The notes beneath the pieces are model-generated. The model saw nothing but the letters and a program-made list of their open reading frames with translations, had not been told where the DNA came from and searched no databases. The position numbers were made by a program, and so were the translations under genes. From Bradyrhizobium sp. CCBAU 53421 (lineage in GTDB: Bacteria > Pseudomonadota > Alphaproteobacteria > Rhizobiales > Xanthobacteraceae), in NCBI RefSeq assembly GCF_015291625.1, contig NZ_CP030047.1:7130001-7194000 (forward strand): a DNA stretch of 64,000 bases, written 5' to 3'. The stretch's first letter is position 1, and every line of letters starts with the position of its first letter. Shown piece after piece: positions 25,496-35,200 of this stretch.

Positions 25496-26734
25496 ATGTC
25501 CACCTCAGCCCAGTTCGACTTTGCACCGCTGCTCCCGGCCGGCCTGCCCGCGCCGGCCACGCGCTGGACCGGGCTCGCCAAATACAGCTTCGTCGGCGGC
25601 AACAACGATCCCGACCAGGTCCCGGTCGACGGCCTCCTGGAGGCGGTCAATGCCGTGCTGAAGCGCGAGGGCAGGAATCTTGCGACTTACAACCTCGCGC
25701 ACGGGCCGCAGGGCTATCTGCCGCTGCGCCAGTTCCTCACCGAGAAGCTGAAGCGCGATGCCGGGATTGCCTGCACGCCGGACGAAATCATGATCGTCTC
25801 CGGCTCGCTGCAGGCGCTCGACCTCGTCAACCACACCTTGCTCGCCAAGGGCGACACCGTGCTGATCGAGCAGGAGACCTATCAGGGCTCGCTGAACCGG
25901 CTGACCCGGCTCGGCGTCAACGCGGTCGGCATTCCCCTCGATGGCGACGGCATCAGGATCGATGCGTTGGCCGCAGCGCTCGCCGACCACAAGCGGCGCG
26001 GCATCACGCCGAAATACATCTACACCATCCCGACCGTGCAGAATCCGACCGGCTCGATCCTCCCCGAAAGCCGCCGCGCCGAGATGCTGAAGCTGTCCAA
26101 GGAATACGGCGTGCCGATCTTCGAGGACGATTGCTATGCCGATCTGATCTGGAACGGTGAGCGGCCGCCCGCGATCTATGCCATGAGCCAGCATGGCGGC
26201 GTGATCCATATCGGCTCGTTCTCGAAGTCGATCGCGCCGGCGCTGCGGGTCGGCTTCATCGTCGCGCCCTGGGAGATCATGTCGCGGATGCTGCCGCTGA
26301 AGACCGACGCCGGCTCCGGCGCGCTGGAGCAGATGGTGCTGTCGGAATATTGCGCGCCGCATTTCTCCACCCACGTGCCGCGACTGACCAAAGGCCTGCG
26401 CGCCAAGCTCGACACGCTGATGGAGGCGCTGAACGAGCAGTTCGGCACCGCGGCCGAATTCGAGGCGCCGAAGGGCGGCATCTTCCTCTGGGTCAAGCTG
26501 CCCGACAATGTCGACACCATGAAGCTCTATCAGGCGGCACTCGCCGCCGGCGTCTCGATCAATCCGGGACCGGAATGGTCGACCAGCAAGGTCCATTCCG
26601 GCAGCCGGCTCCGCCTCTGCTTCGCCAGCCCCTCGCACGAGCAGATCCGCGAGGGCGTCGCCGTGCTGGCCGAGGTGTGCCGCAAGGAGTTCGGCGTGCC
26701 CGCGCGCAGCAGCAATGTGGAGAAGCGCGGCTAG
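25496..26734 (+). CDS. PLP-dependent aminotransferase (class I/II, 2-aminoadipate aminotransferase-like)
   Basis: A 412-residue fold-type I aminotransferase. The PLP lysine is in IGSFSKSIAPALRVGF at about residue 243. The preceding TVQNPTGSILP and PIFEDDCYADLIW carry the conserved Asn and Asp-Tyr that hold the cofactor ring. The overall pattern fits the LysN/MocR-like single-domain group that acts on 2-aminoadipate, aromatic or branched amino acids; substrate is not fixed. The ATG at 25496 has ggag about ten bases upstream and skips a short nine-codon extension. Confidence 0.88.
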   Translation: MSTSAQFDFAPLLPAGLPAPATRWTGLAKYSFVGGNNDPDQVPVDGLLEAVNAVLKREGRNLATYNLAHGPQGYLPLRQFLTEKLKRDAGIACTPDEIMIVSGSLQALDLVNHTLLAKGDTVLIEQETYQGSLNRLTRLGVNAVGIPLDGDGIRIDALAAALADHKRRGITPKYIYTIPTVQNPTGSILPESRRAEMLKLSKEYGVPIFEDDCYADLIWNGERPPAIYAMSQHGGVIHIGSFSKSIAPALRVGFIVAPWEIMSRMLPLKTDAGSGALEQMVLSEYCAPHFSTHVPRLTKGLRAKLDTLMEALNEQFGTAAEFEAPKGGIFLWVKLPDNVDTMKLYQAALAAGVSINPGPEWSTSKVHSGSRLRLCFASPSHEQIREGVAVLAEVCRKEFGVPARSSNVEKRG

Positions 26735-26737
26735 CTC

Positions 26738-26846
26738 TCGTTTCGCCGCGAGATGGATTGCTTCGCTCCGCTCGCAATGACGGGATGACCTCTCTCCGTC
26801 ATTGCGAGGAGCGGAGCGACGAAGCAATCCACGTCTCCGCTAGCTC
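26738..26846. repeat. Palindromic intergenic repeat (type 6)
   Basis: Arms agatggattgcttcgctcc and ggagcgacgaagcaatccac surround a tcattgcgag/ctcgcaatga pair between convergent genes. This is a very common form in Bradyrhizobium-type genomes (established knowledge). Confidence 0.8.
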
Positions 26847-26852
26847 GAAGTC

Positions 26853-28133
26853 TCACCGCACCGAAAACGGCGCCTGATAGGGCCGGCCGAACGGCACGCC
26901 GTTGACCACGGTCTGCACCGGCTTCAGTTGCAGATTGCCGTCGCGCTTGTTGTTGCGGGTGTCGACGAAGGTGACCGGGCCTTCGATCAGGTCCATGATG
27001 GCGACGTCGCCGGGCGCGCCGCGCTGCAGCGTGCCGATCTTCGGCGTCCGGTTGATGATCCGCGCCGGCACCGAGGTCGCCATCGCCACCACCTGATCCA
27101 GCGAAGAGCCCATCGCCAGGAACTTGCTCATCACGTTCGGCAGGAACGGGATGCCGGGCGAGTTGCCGGAGAAGACGTGGATGTCGGAGGAGATCGTATC
27201 GGGCGTGCAGCCGGCGGGGATCGCGATCTCCGCCACCGTGAAATCGAAGCTGCCGCCGCCATGGCCGACATCGAAGAGCACGCCGCGCTGCTTGGCCGCG
27301 AGTGCGGCCGGCAATAGCTTGCCGTCCTGCACGATGTTGGTGAAGGCACCGGACATGTTCGGCGCGCCGGAATAGGCGTGGGTGAGGATATCGCCCGGCC
27401 GGAGCAGATCGAGGATGTCGGACATCAACTCCCTGGTCTCGACGCCGCCGATATGCACCATCATCCGCGCCGGCCAGCCGCACATCTCGCAGGCCTGGAT
27501 GCCGCGCTTCAGCGGCTCGATGCCATGCTTGAAGATGACGTTCTCCGACATCCGCACCTTGACCCCGATCAGGAAGTCCGGGTTCTCGGCGAGCGCCATG
27601 GCGCAGGCTTCGACCTGGGCGTTGTCGATGTTGTAGAGCTCGGCCACCGGGAACGCCGACAGGCCGTTGTTGGCGATATGGACGAAGGCGTAGATCCGCG
27701 TCCGCGACTGCGCGACGATGAAGCGTCGCAGCGCCGCGAGATTGTTGACGCCGGCGTCGCCGGCCGAGACCACGGTCGTGGTGCCCTGGAATTGCACCAG
27801 TTCGTCGGCGGGAATGCCGATCGCCGAGCCGTAGGGATAGACGTGGCAGTGCAGATCGACGAGGCCCGGCATCACGAGCTTGCCGGACGCGTCGATGGTC
27901 TTGCTGGCACGCGCGACCGGGATCTCGTCTTCAACAGCCTCGATGGTGCCCCAGCGGATGCCGATGTCGCGCTTGCCGCGCAGCGACTGGCTGGGATCGA
28001 TCACGTCGCCGTTCTTGATCACGAGGTCGAACTTGTCGTCCGGCCCCATCGCCGCCGCGGCCGGCCCTGCGATGACGGCAACAGCGGCCGATCCCGTAGC
28101 CTTCAAGAAATCCCGGCGTGAAAATTCGCTCAC
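26853..28133 (-). CDS. Amidohydrolase/deacetylase family metallohydrolase, Tat-exported
   Basis: A 426-residue enzyme of the amidohydrolase superfamily (EF0837-like group). It begins with a clear twin-arginine signal, SRRDFLKATG at residues 5-14, followed by a hydrophobic alanine-rich segment, so it should be exported folded. The first metal site is MPGLVDLHCHVYPYG; later residues include the histidines of DIHVFSGNSPGIP. The C-terminal segment GAPGDVAIMDL returns to the beta-sandwich. The group hydrolyses cyclic amides or acetylated amino acids, but the substrate is unknown. The downstream gene is convergent. Confidence 0.85.
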   Translation of the reverse strand: MSEFSRRDFLKATGSAAVAVIAGPAAAAMGPDDKFDLVIKNGDVIDPSQSLRGKRDIGIRWGTIEAVEDEIPVARASKTIDASGKLVMPGLVDLHCHVYPYGSAIGIPADELVQFQGTTTVVSAGDAGVNNLAALRRFIVAQSRTRIYAFVHIANNGLSAFPVAELYNIDNAQVEACAMALAENPDFLIGVKVRMSENVIFKHGIEPLKRGIQACEMCGWPARMMVHIGGVETRELMSDILDLLRPGDILTHAYSGAPNMSGAFTNIVQDGKLLPAALAAKQRGVLFDVGHGGGSFDFTVAEIAIPAGCTPDTISSDIHVFSGNSPGIPFLPNVMSKFLAMGSSLDQVVAMATSVPARIINRTPKIGTLQRGAPGDVAIMDLIEGPVTFVDTRNNKRDGNLQLKPVQTVVNGVPFGRPYQAPFSVR

Positions 28134-28311
28134 GGCAACGTCCCCCCGAACATTGATTTTTATGGTGCGATGATGCGTCGGACGGAGTGGTTAGGCAAGG
28201 CCACCGAAAGAAGCGCTGATGCTCACTCATCAGTCGCGCAGCGAACGCACTGCGTGCGTTGCGCTGCGGCAGTTGCTGAACAAGCGTTCAGAAAACTCCT
28301 CCGGTTCCTGA

Positions 28312-28336
28312 GGAACGTTTCGATGCCTGCACTGTT
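28312..28336 (+). promoter_or_regulatory. Candidate EcfG-type (general stress) promoter
   Basis: GGAAC (28312-28316), a 16-bp spacer, then TGTT (28333-28336), matching the GGAAC-N16/17-GTT pattern used by EcfG in rhizobia. It lies 29 bp before the His-rich small protein gene. Confidence 0.5.
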
Positions 28337-28365
28337 GGCTCCTCGCATCATTTGAGGAGGATGAG

Positions 28366-28581
28366 ATGAAAAAGATTGGTTTTGTTGTTGCGGCGATTGG
28401 TGCGCTTGCAATAGCCGTTCCGTCGATCGCGAGCGCCGAGACCGTCGTGATCAAGCGCGGCCATCACCACTGGGATCATGGCTGGGGCGCGCACGCCGAG
28501 ATGCGCCATGACCGCGGCTGGCATCACGGCTGGCATCACGACCATGACCGCGCAGTGGTCATCAAGCGCGATCGCTACTAA
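28366..28581 (+). CDS. Small secreted His-rich protein
   Basis: A 71-residue protein with a standard signal peptide (MKKIGFVVAAIGALAIAVPS, cleavage near ASA-E). The short mature peptide has more than a dozen histidines clustered with Trp, Gly and Asp (GHHHWDHGWGAH, GWHHGWHHDHD). This composition suggests metal or proton binding in the periplasm, but no family is recognised. The repeat VVIKR occurs near both ends of the mature part. A perfect gaggagg ribosome site precedes the ATG, a candidate stress promoter lies upstream and a terminator follows. Confidence 0.72.
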   Translation: MKKIGFVVAAIGALAIAVPSIASAETVVIKRGHHHWDHGWGAHAEMRHDRGWHHGWHHDHDRAVVIKRDRY

Positions 28582-28614
28582 AGACCGGCACACAATAAAG
28601 GTCCGACACAACGG

Positions 28615-28640
28615 AAAATGGCTCCTCGCGGAGCCATTTT
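28615..28640. terminator. Bidirectional terminator-like hairpin
   Basis: aaaatggctcc and ggagccatttt are perfect 11-bp arms around tcgc, with A and T runs on the flanks. It lies between the convergent His-rich and aldo/keto reductase genes. Confidence 0.8.
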
Positions 28641-28686
28641 CTCGTTCTGCTTCTCGTTCTGCGTCCTCATCAGGTGCTCGCAGGAC

Positions 28687-29505
28687 TCAGTCCCAATCCG
28701 GAGCAAAGCCCGGATTGACGCAGCGCATGTCCTTGCGTAGCGCTGCGATCGCCTGGCGGTCGTCATCGTCGAGCCTGACCTTCAGCGCGTCAAGATTGGC
28801 CTGTTGGCTTTCGGCACGCGATGCCTTCGGGATCGCCGCCACGCCGTCCTGGTCGAGCAGCCATTTCAGCGCCACCTGCGCCGCGGTCGCGCCATGCTTG
28901 TTGCCGATTTTCGCCAGCGTCTCGTCGGTGGCGAAGCGGCCCTGCGCCAGCGGGCAATAGGCCACCAGCGGGATCGATTTGGCGGCGAGATATTTCCGCA
29001 CCGCCGTCTGGTCCAACATCGCGTGATATTCGATCTGGTTGCAGGCGATCGGCGCCTTGATGTCCTCCACCACGGTCTTGAGCAGCGCGGTGGTGAAATT
29101 GGCAACACCGATGGCGCGGGTGCGCCCCTCCTCCTTCAGCTTCATCAGCGTCTCGAAGACGGCAGGCAGTTTCATGCTCCGCGACGGCCAGTGCACCAGA
29201 TAGAGGTCGACGTGATCGAGCCGCAGCTTCTTCAGGCTGGCGTCGAAGGCCTTGCGGATCGCGTCCGGTGCCAGGTTCTCATGCCAGACCTTGGTGGTCA
29301 CATGCAGGTCCTCGCGCGCGACCCTGGAGGCCGCGATCGCGGCTCCGATCGCCTCCTCATTGCCGTACATCTCGGCGGTGTCGATGTGGCGGTAACCGAG
29401 CCCGAGCGCGCTCTCGACCGCCGCGCGGCAGGCATCGCCCTGCATGCGGAAAGTACCGAGCCCGAGCTGCGGCAGGCTGATGCCCTGTGTCTGCAGATTG
29501 TCCAT
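28687..29505 (-). CDS. Aldo/keto reductase
   Basis: A 272-residue NADPH-dependent reductase with a TIM-barrel fold. The catalytic tetrad is visible: Asp and Tyr in IDTAEMYGNEEAIG, Lys in VTTKVWHENL, and His in DLYLVHWPS. The cofactor loop IPKASRAESQQANLD near residue 230 is the typical C-terminal pattern. It fits the DkgA/B-like 2,5-diketo-D-gluconate reductase branch, which also acts on methylglyoxal and other aldehydes; the natural substrate is not known. It ends convergently with the His-rich small protein gene. Confidence 0.92.
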   Translation of the reverse strand: MDNLQTQGISLPQLGLGTFRMQGDACRAAVESALGLGYRHIDTAEMYGNEEAIGAAIAASRVAREDLHVTTKVWHENLAPDAIRKAFDASLKKLRLDHVDLYLVHWPSRSMKLPAVFETLMKLKEEGRTRAIGVANFTTALLKTVVEDIKAPIACNQIEYHAMLDQTAVRKYLAAKSIPLVAYCPLAQGRFATDETLAKIGNKHGATAAQVALKWLLDQDGVAAIPKASRAESQQANLDALKVRLDDDDRQAIAALRKDMRCVNPGFAPDWD

Positions 29506-29664
29506 GGATAGCTCCTGACGCGTGGGACGCCGAAGAAATCGACGACGTCACGCCAGCAAATCGGCTGTAGGGAATGAAATTGGCAGAACTGCCAACACGC
29601 AGTCTGCCCGCAAACCGGCCGTTCCGGCAAGCCGCCCGCAATCAAGATGTCGCGACAAATCCTC

Positions 29665-29719
29665 GTTTGACGCGTTTTTCTTGGCGCGAACCGGGACTCC
29701 ACTTCGCTCGAAAGCGCCA
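29665..29719 (+). repeat. Dispersed ~55-bp repeat, copy B
   Basis: Begins gtttgacgcgtttttcttgg, continues with cgcgaaccggg, and ends cttcgctcgaaagcgcc. Same family as copies at 3761, 38891 and 45989. Confidence 0.75.
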
Positions 29720-29723
29720 GGGG

Positions 29724-31304
29724 TTAGATATGCTGCGCCATGATCTGGCCGGGCCGCGCATCCGGCCGCGGCTCGATGTCGACCGACCAGAGATCGTGGT
29801 TGTCGACGTCCTTGAGCGTCACTGTCATCACGCCGGTCTTGCCGTCGACGTCGACGCGGCCGAAGAATTGCAGGCCAAAGCACGGCGCGAGATTGTCGCC
29901 CTGCTCGGCCGAGCAGCCCTTCTGGTACATCGCCTTCGGGCCAAAGGTGTTGTCGAGCTGACCCGGCGACCAGGTGCCGGCATGCAGCGGGCCGGAGACG
30001 AACTCCCAGAACGGCTCGAACTCCTGGAACACCGCGCGGTTCGGATCATAATGATGCGCGGCGGTGTAGTGCATGTCGGCGGTGAGCCACACCGTGTTGC
30101 GGACACCGGCGCGCTTCATGAACGACAGCAAATCGGCGATCTCGTGCTCGCGCCGCTCCGGCGGGCCGTCGCCGAGCGCCACTGCATCGAGGCTGACGAG
30201 GCCGATCGGCAGATCCGCCGCGATCACCTTCCAGACGGCGTCCGACGCCACCAGCTCCCGCTTCAGCCAGGCGAGCTGGCTCTCGCCGAGGATGCAGGCC
30301 TTGTCGGGATCACCCTGCTTGTTCCAGCTGGAATCGCGGTACGAGCGCATGTCGATGAGGAAGACGTCGAGCAGCGGCCCGTAGGCGATCTTGCGATAGA
30401 CCCGGCCGTCGCGCTCCGGCATCAGCCGCATCGGCATGAATTCATGGAAGGCGCGGCGCGCCCGCGCTATCAGACGCGAGCTGCCATCCGTATCATAGCC
30501 GGTCGCGTCAGCGGTGCCGAGCGGCGACCAGTCGTCGGCCACCTCGTGATCGTCCCATTGCGCAAACATCGGGACCTCGGCGTGGAAGGCGCGGAAATTC
30601 TCGTCGAGCCAGTTGTATTTGTAGTTGCCGCGAAACTCTTCGAGGCTGTGCGCGACGACCGATTTCTCCTCGGTGACGATGTTGCGCCAGACCTCGCCGT
30701 TCGGCAGCGCCTGCTCCGACGGCACCGTGCAATCCGCATAGATGTGATCGCCGGAATGAATGAAGAAATCCGGGCGTTCGTTTAGCATGGTGCGATAGCT
30801 GCGGAGGCCGCCGCGTGCGGGGTCGATGCCCCAGCCCTGCCCGACGACATCGCCGGACCAGACGAAGGAGACCGACCGGCGGCCGGCCGGCGCGGTACGA
30901 AAGTGCCCAATCCTGCTTTCGCCGGCGATGCCGTCGCGATCCTCGAAACGGACGCGGTAGAACAGGTCCTGGCCCGGCGGCAGCCCATCGAGCAGCAGTT
31001 TTGCGGTGAAATCGCGCTCGGGCAGTGCATCGGCGGACGCGGTACGCAGGATGGTGGCGAAGCTTTCGACGGAAGCGCATTCGATCTGCATGCGCGCGGC
31101 GCGATCGGCGCGGGCCCAGATCACGGCGGAATCGCTTGCGACGTCGCCGGACTGGATACCCCCGATCGCGGGCCGATCCGCGGCGCGGCTCAAATAGGGC
31201 TTCGCCAGGGCGCCCAATCCCGCCAGCGCAGCCGTGGACGCCGAACGCACCAGAAGCTGACGCCTGGTAAGGCCTCGCCCCTTCGCGGAGATCGCTGTCG
31301 GCAT
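29724..31304 (-). CDS. phoD: Alkaline phosphatase D (PhoD-like), Tat-exported
   Basis: A 526-residue calcium/iron phosphatase of the PhoD family that releases phosphate from mono- and diesters outside the cytoplasm. A twin-arginine signal is at the N-terminus (LTRRQLLVRSAS). Metal-site motifs include VWSGDVVGQG, SGDHIYADC, FAQWDDHEVADDWSP and WLTADMHYTAAHHYDPN. The start at 31304 is chosen over a TTG 24 bp upstream. The upstream region carries an unusual array of six 7-mers at 11-bp spacing that looks like multiple Pho half-sites, consistent with control by phosphate starvation. Confidence 0.9.
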   Translation of the reverse strand: MPTAISAKGRGLTRRQLLVRSASTAALAGLGALAKPYLSRAADRPAIGGIQSGDVASDSAVIWARADRAARMQIECASVESFATILRTASADALPERDFTAKLLLDGLPPGQDLFYRVRFEDRDGIAGESRIGHFRTAPAGRRSVSFVWSGDVVGQGWGIDPARGGLRSYRTMLNERPDFFIHSGDHIYADCTVPSEQALPNGEVWRNIVTEEKSVVAHSLEEFRGNYKYNWLDENFRAFHAEVPMFAQWDDHEVADDWSPLGTADATGYDTDGSSRLIARARRAFHEFMPMRLMPERDGRVYRKIAYGPLLDVFLIDMRSYRDSSWNKQGDPDKACILGESQLAWLKRELVASDAVWKVIAADLPIGLVSLDAVALGDGPPERREHEIADLLSFMKRAGVRNTVWLTADMHYTAAHHYDPNRAVFQEFEPFWEFVSGPLHAGTWSPGQLDNTFGPKAMYQKGCSAEQGDNLAPCFGLQFFGRVDVDGKTGVMTVTLKDVDNHDLWSVDIEPRPDARPGQIMAQHI

Positions 31305-31349
31305 CGAATAACCTTCGTCGAATCGCAACGAAGGTTTTGCCTGCGCCGT

Positions 31350-31411
31350 TTGACTCCGCCCTTACGGTTTCTTGACTCTCCGCCGACGGTTTTGCGACGG
31401 CGGTGTGACTC
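31350..31411 (-). promoter_or_regulatory. Candidate extended Pho box array upstream of phoD
   Basis: Six 7-mers in the phoD direction, GAGTCAC, CCGTCGC, CCGTCGG, GAGTCAA, CCGTAAG and GAGTCAA, start exactly 11 bp apart (plus-strand starts 31405, 31394, 31383, 31372, 31361, 31350). PhoB half-sites have this 7+4 spacing and a GTCA core. Individual matches are imperfect. Confidence 0.55.
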
Positions 31412-31459
31412 GGGGAGATGGACCGCGGAACGGGGGCGTCAGGCGTCGAGCACACAAAC

Positions 31460-31607
31460 GCGAAACCCGTCATCCTGAGGAAGCGCGTAGCGCCGTCTCG
31501 AAGGATCGACGGCCCGGCTGCTAGATCGGGGCCGATTCATCCTTCGAGGCTCGCTCCGCTCGCACCTCCAGCGACAAAGGCGAAGCCTTTGCGCGGGGAT
31601 GACGGGT
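31460..31607. repeat. Palindromic intergenic repeat (type 7)
   Basis: Outer arms cccgtcatcctgagg and gggatgacggg, with inner pairs tcgaaggat/atccttcga and aaaggcgaagccttt. It lies in the 343-bp gap between phoD and a small secreted protein gene. The rest of the gap toward phoD holds the Pho array. Confidence 0.75.
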
Positions 31608-31647
31608 TAGCTGTCCGCGCGAAGGGGAGAACAGAGAACTGAGCCGC

Positions 31648-32094
31648 CTAATGCTTCCAGTTGCAGATGCCGCCGGTGCGGCACGGCCAGGTCTGGATCC
31701 TTGTGTCGCGAGCTTCTGCGTCGAGCGGGTTCGAATGGCGCCGCGCGAGCTTGGTGCGGGCGGGCACATGCGCGGCGCGCTTCCGCTCATGCGGTGCGGT
31801 CTCTCGCGGCTCAGTCACCCTGGTCGTGCGCACGGCTTTCTTCGGCGCGACCTTCGGCTCCTCGACCTGCGGCTCGGTGCTCGCATGCTGATCCGGACCA
31901 TGGTCAGCCTTCGCCTCGACCGGAACCGGCTGGAACTGCGCCGGCGGACCAAGCGGCTTCGGCGACAGCACGGCCCGCGAGAGATCGAGATTGAAGAACT
32001 CGCTCGGGCGGTAGTCGTCAGCAAACGCCACGCCACCCAATGCCAGGCACGCGGTACAAACACTTGCAACAAAAGCGTTTTTCAGGACCGTCAA
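31648..32094 (-). CDS. Conserved hypothetical secreted protein
   Basis: A 148-residue protein with a signal peptide (NAFVASVCTACLALGGVAFA, cleavage before DDYRP). The mature part is low in complexity, rich in Pro, Glu, Lys and Arg (for example VEEPKVAPKKAVRTTRV). It ends with a short conserved-looking tail RIQTWPCRTGGICNWKH that holds two cysteines able to form a disulfide. The function is unknown. The gene is located just downstream of the oxidoreductase gene on the same strand but has its own 124-bp upstream gap. Confidence 0.65.
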   Translation of the reverse strand: MTVLKNAFVASVCTACLALGGVAFADDYRPSEFFNLDLSRAVLSPKPLGPPAQFQPVPVEAKADHGPDQHASTEPQVEEPKVAPKKAVRTTRVTEPRETAPHERKRAAHVPARTKLARRHSNPLDAEARDTRIQTWPCRTGGICNWKH

Positions 32095-32218
32095 AAGGGC
32101 CTCCTGAAATCACTCGAACAGAACAGCCGTTATGTAGGGGCTCGGCCGCGCGAATCCAGCCGCAGCCGCGGGCAGGGTTACCGATCAACCAAGGCGGCAG
32201 CGGAACGTTCCCGCAGGC

Positions 32219-35200
32219 CTACTCCGCGGCCTGCGCCAGCGGCTGGCCGATCGCGCGCTCCAGCCGCGCGCATTCGGTGCGGTAGCGCGCGACATTGCCT
32301 TCCTTGATGTGGCCGTAGCCGCGCACGAGGTCCGCGGCCTTCGCCAGTGCGACCAGCCGCGGCAAGTCGAGCGGCTTCTTGCCGTCGAGGTGACGCAGGA
32401 TCATCGCCGAATAGTCGAGCGGCAGCGCGCGCTCCACCTTGCGCTCGGCGATATAGCCGAAGATATCGAACGCGGTGCCGCGGAGGCCCTTCAGCCCCGC
32501 CAGCAGGCCGAACGCCTTGAAGATCCACGGCCCGAACTCGCGCTTCTGCAAACGCCCGGTGACGGGATCGCGCTGCGCCAGCAGCGGCGGCGCCAGCAGG
32601 ACCTTCAAGCCCGAATTGCCTTCGAACTGCTCCCTCAGGGCCTTGCTGAACTCGCCGTCGGAATAGAGCCGCGCGACCTCGTATTCGTCCTTGTACGCCA
32701 TCAGTCTGAACAGGCCCTTTGCAAAGGCCTCGGTCAGGTCCTGCGAGCCCGGCGCTGTCGCGGCTTCGGCTGAGCGGACGCGCGCGACGTCGTCGAGATA
32801 GCGCTTGGCGTAGGCCGCGTCCTGATAGTCGGTGAGGAACTTGGCACGGAATGCGATCGCCTCATCCAGCGTCTTCTTCGCGGGAGCAGCGCCTGCATTC
32901 TTGAAGCGCGCGGCGCTGACCACGCGCTGCAGATCGTGCGCGGCGAGGCGGCCCCACGAGAACGCGGTCTTGTTCATCTCGATCGCGGCGCCGTTGAGCT
33001 CGATCGCCTTCAGGATCGCCTCGAGCGACAGCGGGATCGCGCCGCGCTGGAACGCGAAGCCGAGCATGAAGGCATTGGTCGCGATGCTGTCGCCCATCAG
33101 CGCGGTGGCGAGCCCGGTGGCATCGAGGATGTCGAGATCATCCGGCCGCACCGCGCCGTTCAGCGCATCGCGCATCGAGCTGGCCTCGAAGTCGATATCC
33201 GGATCGATCACGAAGCTCGCGGTCGGCAGCAGATCGGCGTTGACGACGGCGCGGGTGACGCCGCGTTCGGCGCGGCTCAGCGCCGGCACGCTGGTGGCGA
33301 CGACAAGGTCGCAGCCGAGGATCAGATTGGCATTGCCGGGCGCGATGCGGACGGTGGTCAGCATGTCGGACGCTGGCGCGAGCCGGACATGGCTCATGAC
33401 CGCGCCGTTCTTCTGCGACAGGCCGGTGAAGTCGAGCGTCGAGCAGGCGAGCCCTTCGACATGCGCGGCCATGCCGAGCAGCGCGCCGATGGTGATGACG
33501 CCGGTGCCGCCAATGCCGGTGATCAGGATGTTGTAGGGGTTGCTGAGCGCAGCCGCAGGCGGCGTCGGCAAGTCCGCGAACAGCGCCTTGGGATCGGCGG
33601 CGGTGCGGTCGGCCTTGCGCAGCTTGGGGTCCTGCACCATCACGAAGCTCGGGCAGAAGCCCTCGATGCAGGAGAAATCCTTGTTGCAGTTCGACTGGTC
33701 GATCCTGCGCTTGCGGCCGAGCTCGGTCTCCAGCGGTTGCACCGAGACGCAGTTCGACGCCACCGAGCAGTCGCCGCAGCCTTCGCAGACGCGCTCATTG
33801 ATGAAGACGCGCTTGGCCGGATCGGGAAACAGCCCGCGCTTGCGGCGGCGGCGCTTCTCGGCGGCGCAAGTCTGGTCGTAGATCAGGACGGTGAGGCCCT
33901 CGATCTCGCGCAAAGTGCGCTGCACGGCATCGAGCTCGCGGCGATGATGGATGGTGGCGCCGGACGGGAAGTAATTGGCGGGATATTTGTCGGGATCGTC
34001 GGAGACGATCGCAAGCCTCTTGGTCCCCTCGGCCCAGACTTGATGCGCGATCTGCGACACCGTGAAGCCGCCTTCGGCGGGCTGGCCGCCGGTCATCGCG
34101 ACCGCGTCGTTGTAGAGGATCTTGTAGGTGATGTTGACGCCTGCCGCGGCCGCCGCGCGCAGCGCCAGCAAGCCCGAATGCGTGTAGGTGCCGTCGCCGA
34201 GATTCTGGAACACATGCTGTTCGCTGGTGAACGGCGCCTGCCCGATCCAGCTCACGCCCTCGGCGCCCATATGCGAGATGGTCTGGGTGTTGCGGTTCGG
34301 CACCGACAGCGCCATGCCGTGACAGCCGATGCCAGCCATGGCGCGGCTGCCCTCGGGAATCTTGGTCGACGAATTGTGCGGACAGCCCGAGCAGAAATAC
34401 GGCGTGCGCGAGAGCTTCACGGTGCCCGTGCCCTCGGCCGGGCGGTCGAATGCCTCGAGTTTTGCCAAACGCTGCTCCAGCAGCGGGCTGCGATGGCCGA
34501 GCCTCCGCAGCCGGGCCACCACCGCTGCAGCGACCATGGTCGGCGTCAGCTCGCCCTCGCTCGGCAGCAGCGGCGCGCCGCTCTCGTCGCGCTTGCCGAC
34601 CACCGACGGACGTTTGGACGCGTCCATGTTGTAGAGGATGCGGACCAGCTGGTCCTCGATGAAGCCGCGCTTCTCCTCGACAACGAGCACGTCCTGCAGG
34701 CCTTCGGCGAAGGCGCGTGCGCCGCGCGCTTCGAGCGGCCAGGTCAACGCCACCTTGTAGATGCGCAGGCCCAGCGCCTGGGCCTCGGCATCGGTGATGC
34801 CGAGATCGGCGAGCGCCTGGCGCAGGTCGAGATAGGCCTTGCCGGTCGCCATGATGCCGAGCCGCGCCGGCTTCGAATCCAGCACGATATGGTCGAAGCG
34901 GTTGGCCCGGGCGAAGGCCGCGACCGCCTCCATCTTGGGTCCGTGCAGACGCCGTTCGGCCTCCAGCGGCGGATCGGGCCAGCGGATCGAGAGCCCGTCC
35001 GGCGGCATCTCGAAATCGTCAGGCATGATGATCTTGATGCGATCGGGATCGCTGACGATCGAAGCCGAGCTTTCCACCGTCTCGGAGATCGCCTTGAAAC
35101 CGACCCAGCAGCCGGAATAGCGCGACAGCGCGAAGCCGAGGATGCCGAGGTCGAGATAGTCCTGCAGCGTCGCCGGATTGACCACCGGCATCAGCGCCGA

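Noticed and set aside
31715..31745. gggttcgaatgg resembling a tRNA T-loop
   Set aside because: It falls inside a coding region on the other strand, and no acceptor stem, D-loop or anticodon arm is present around it.
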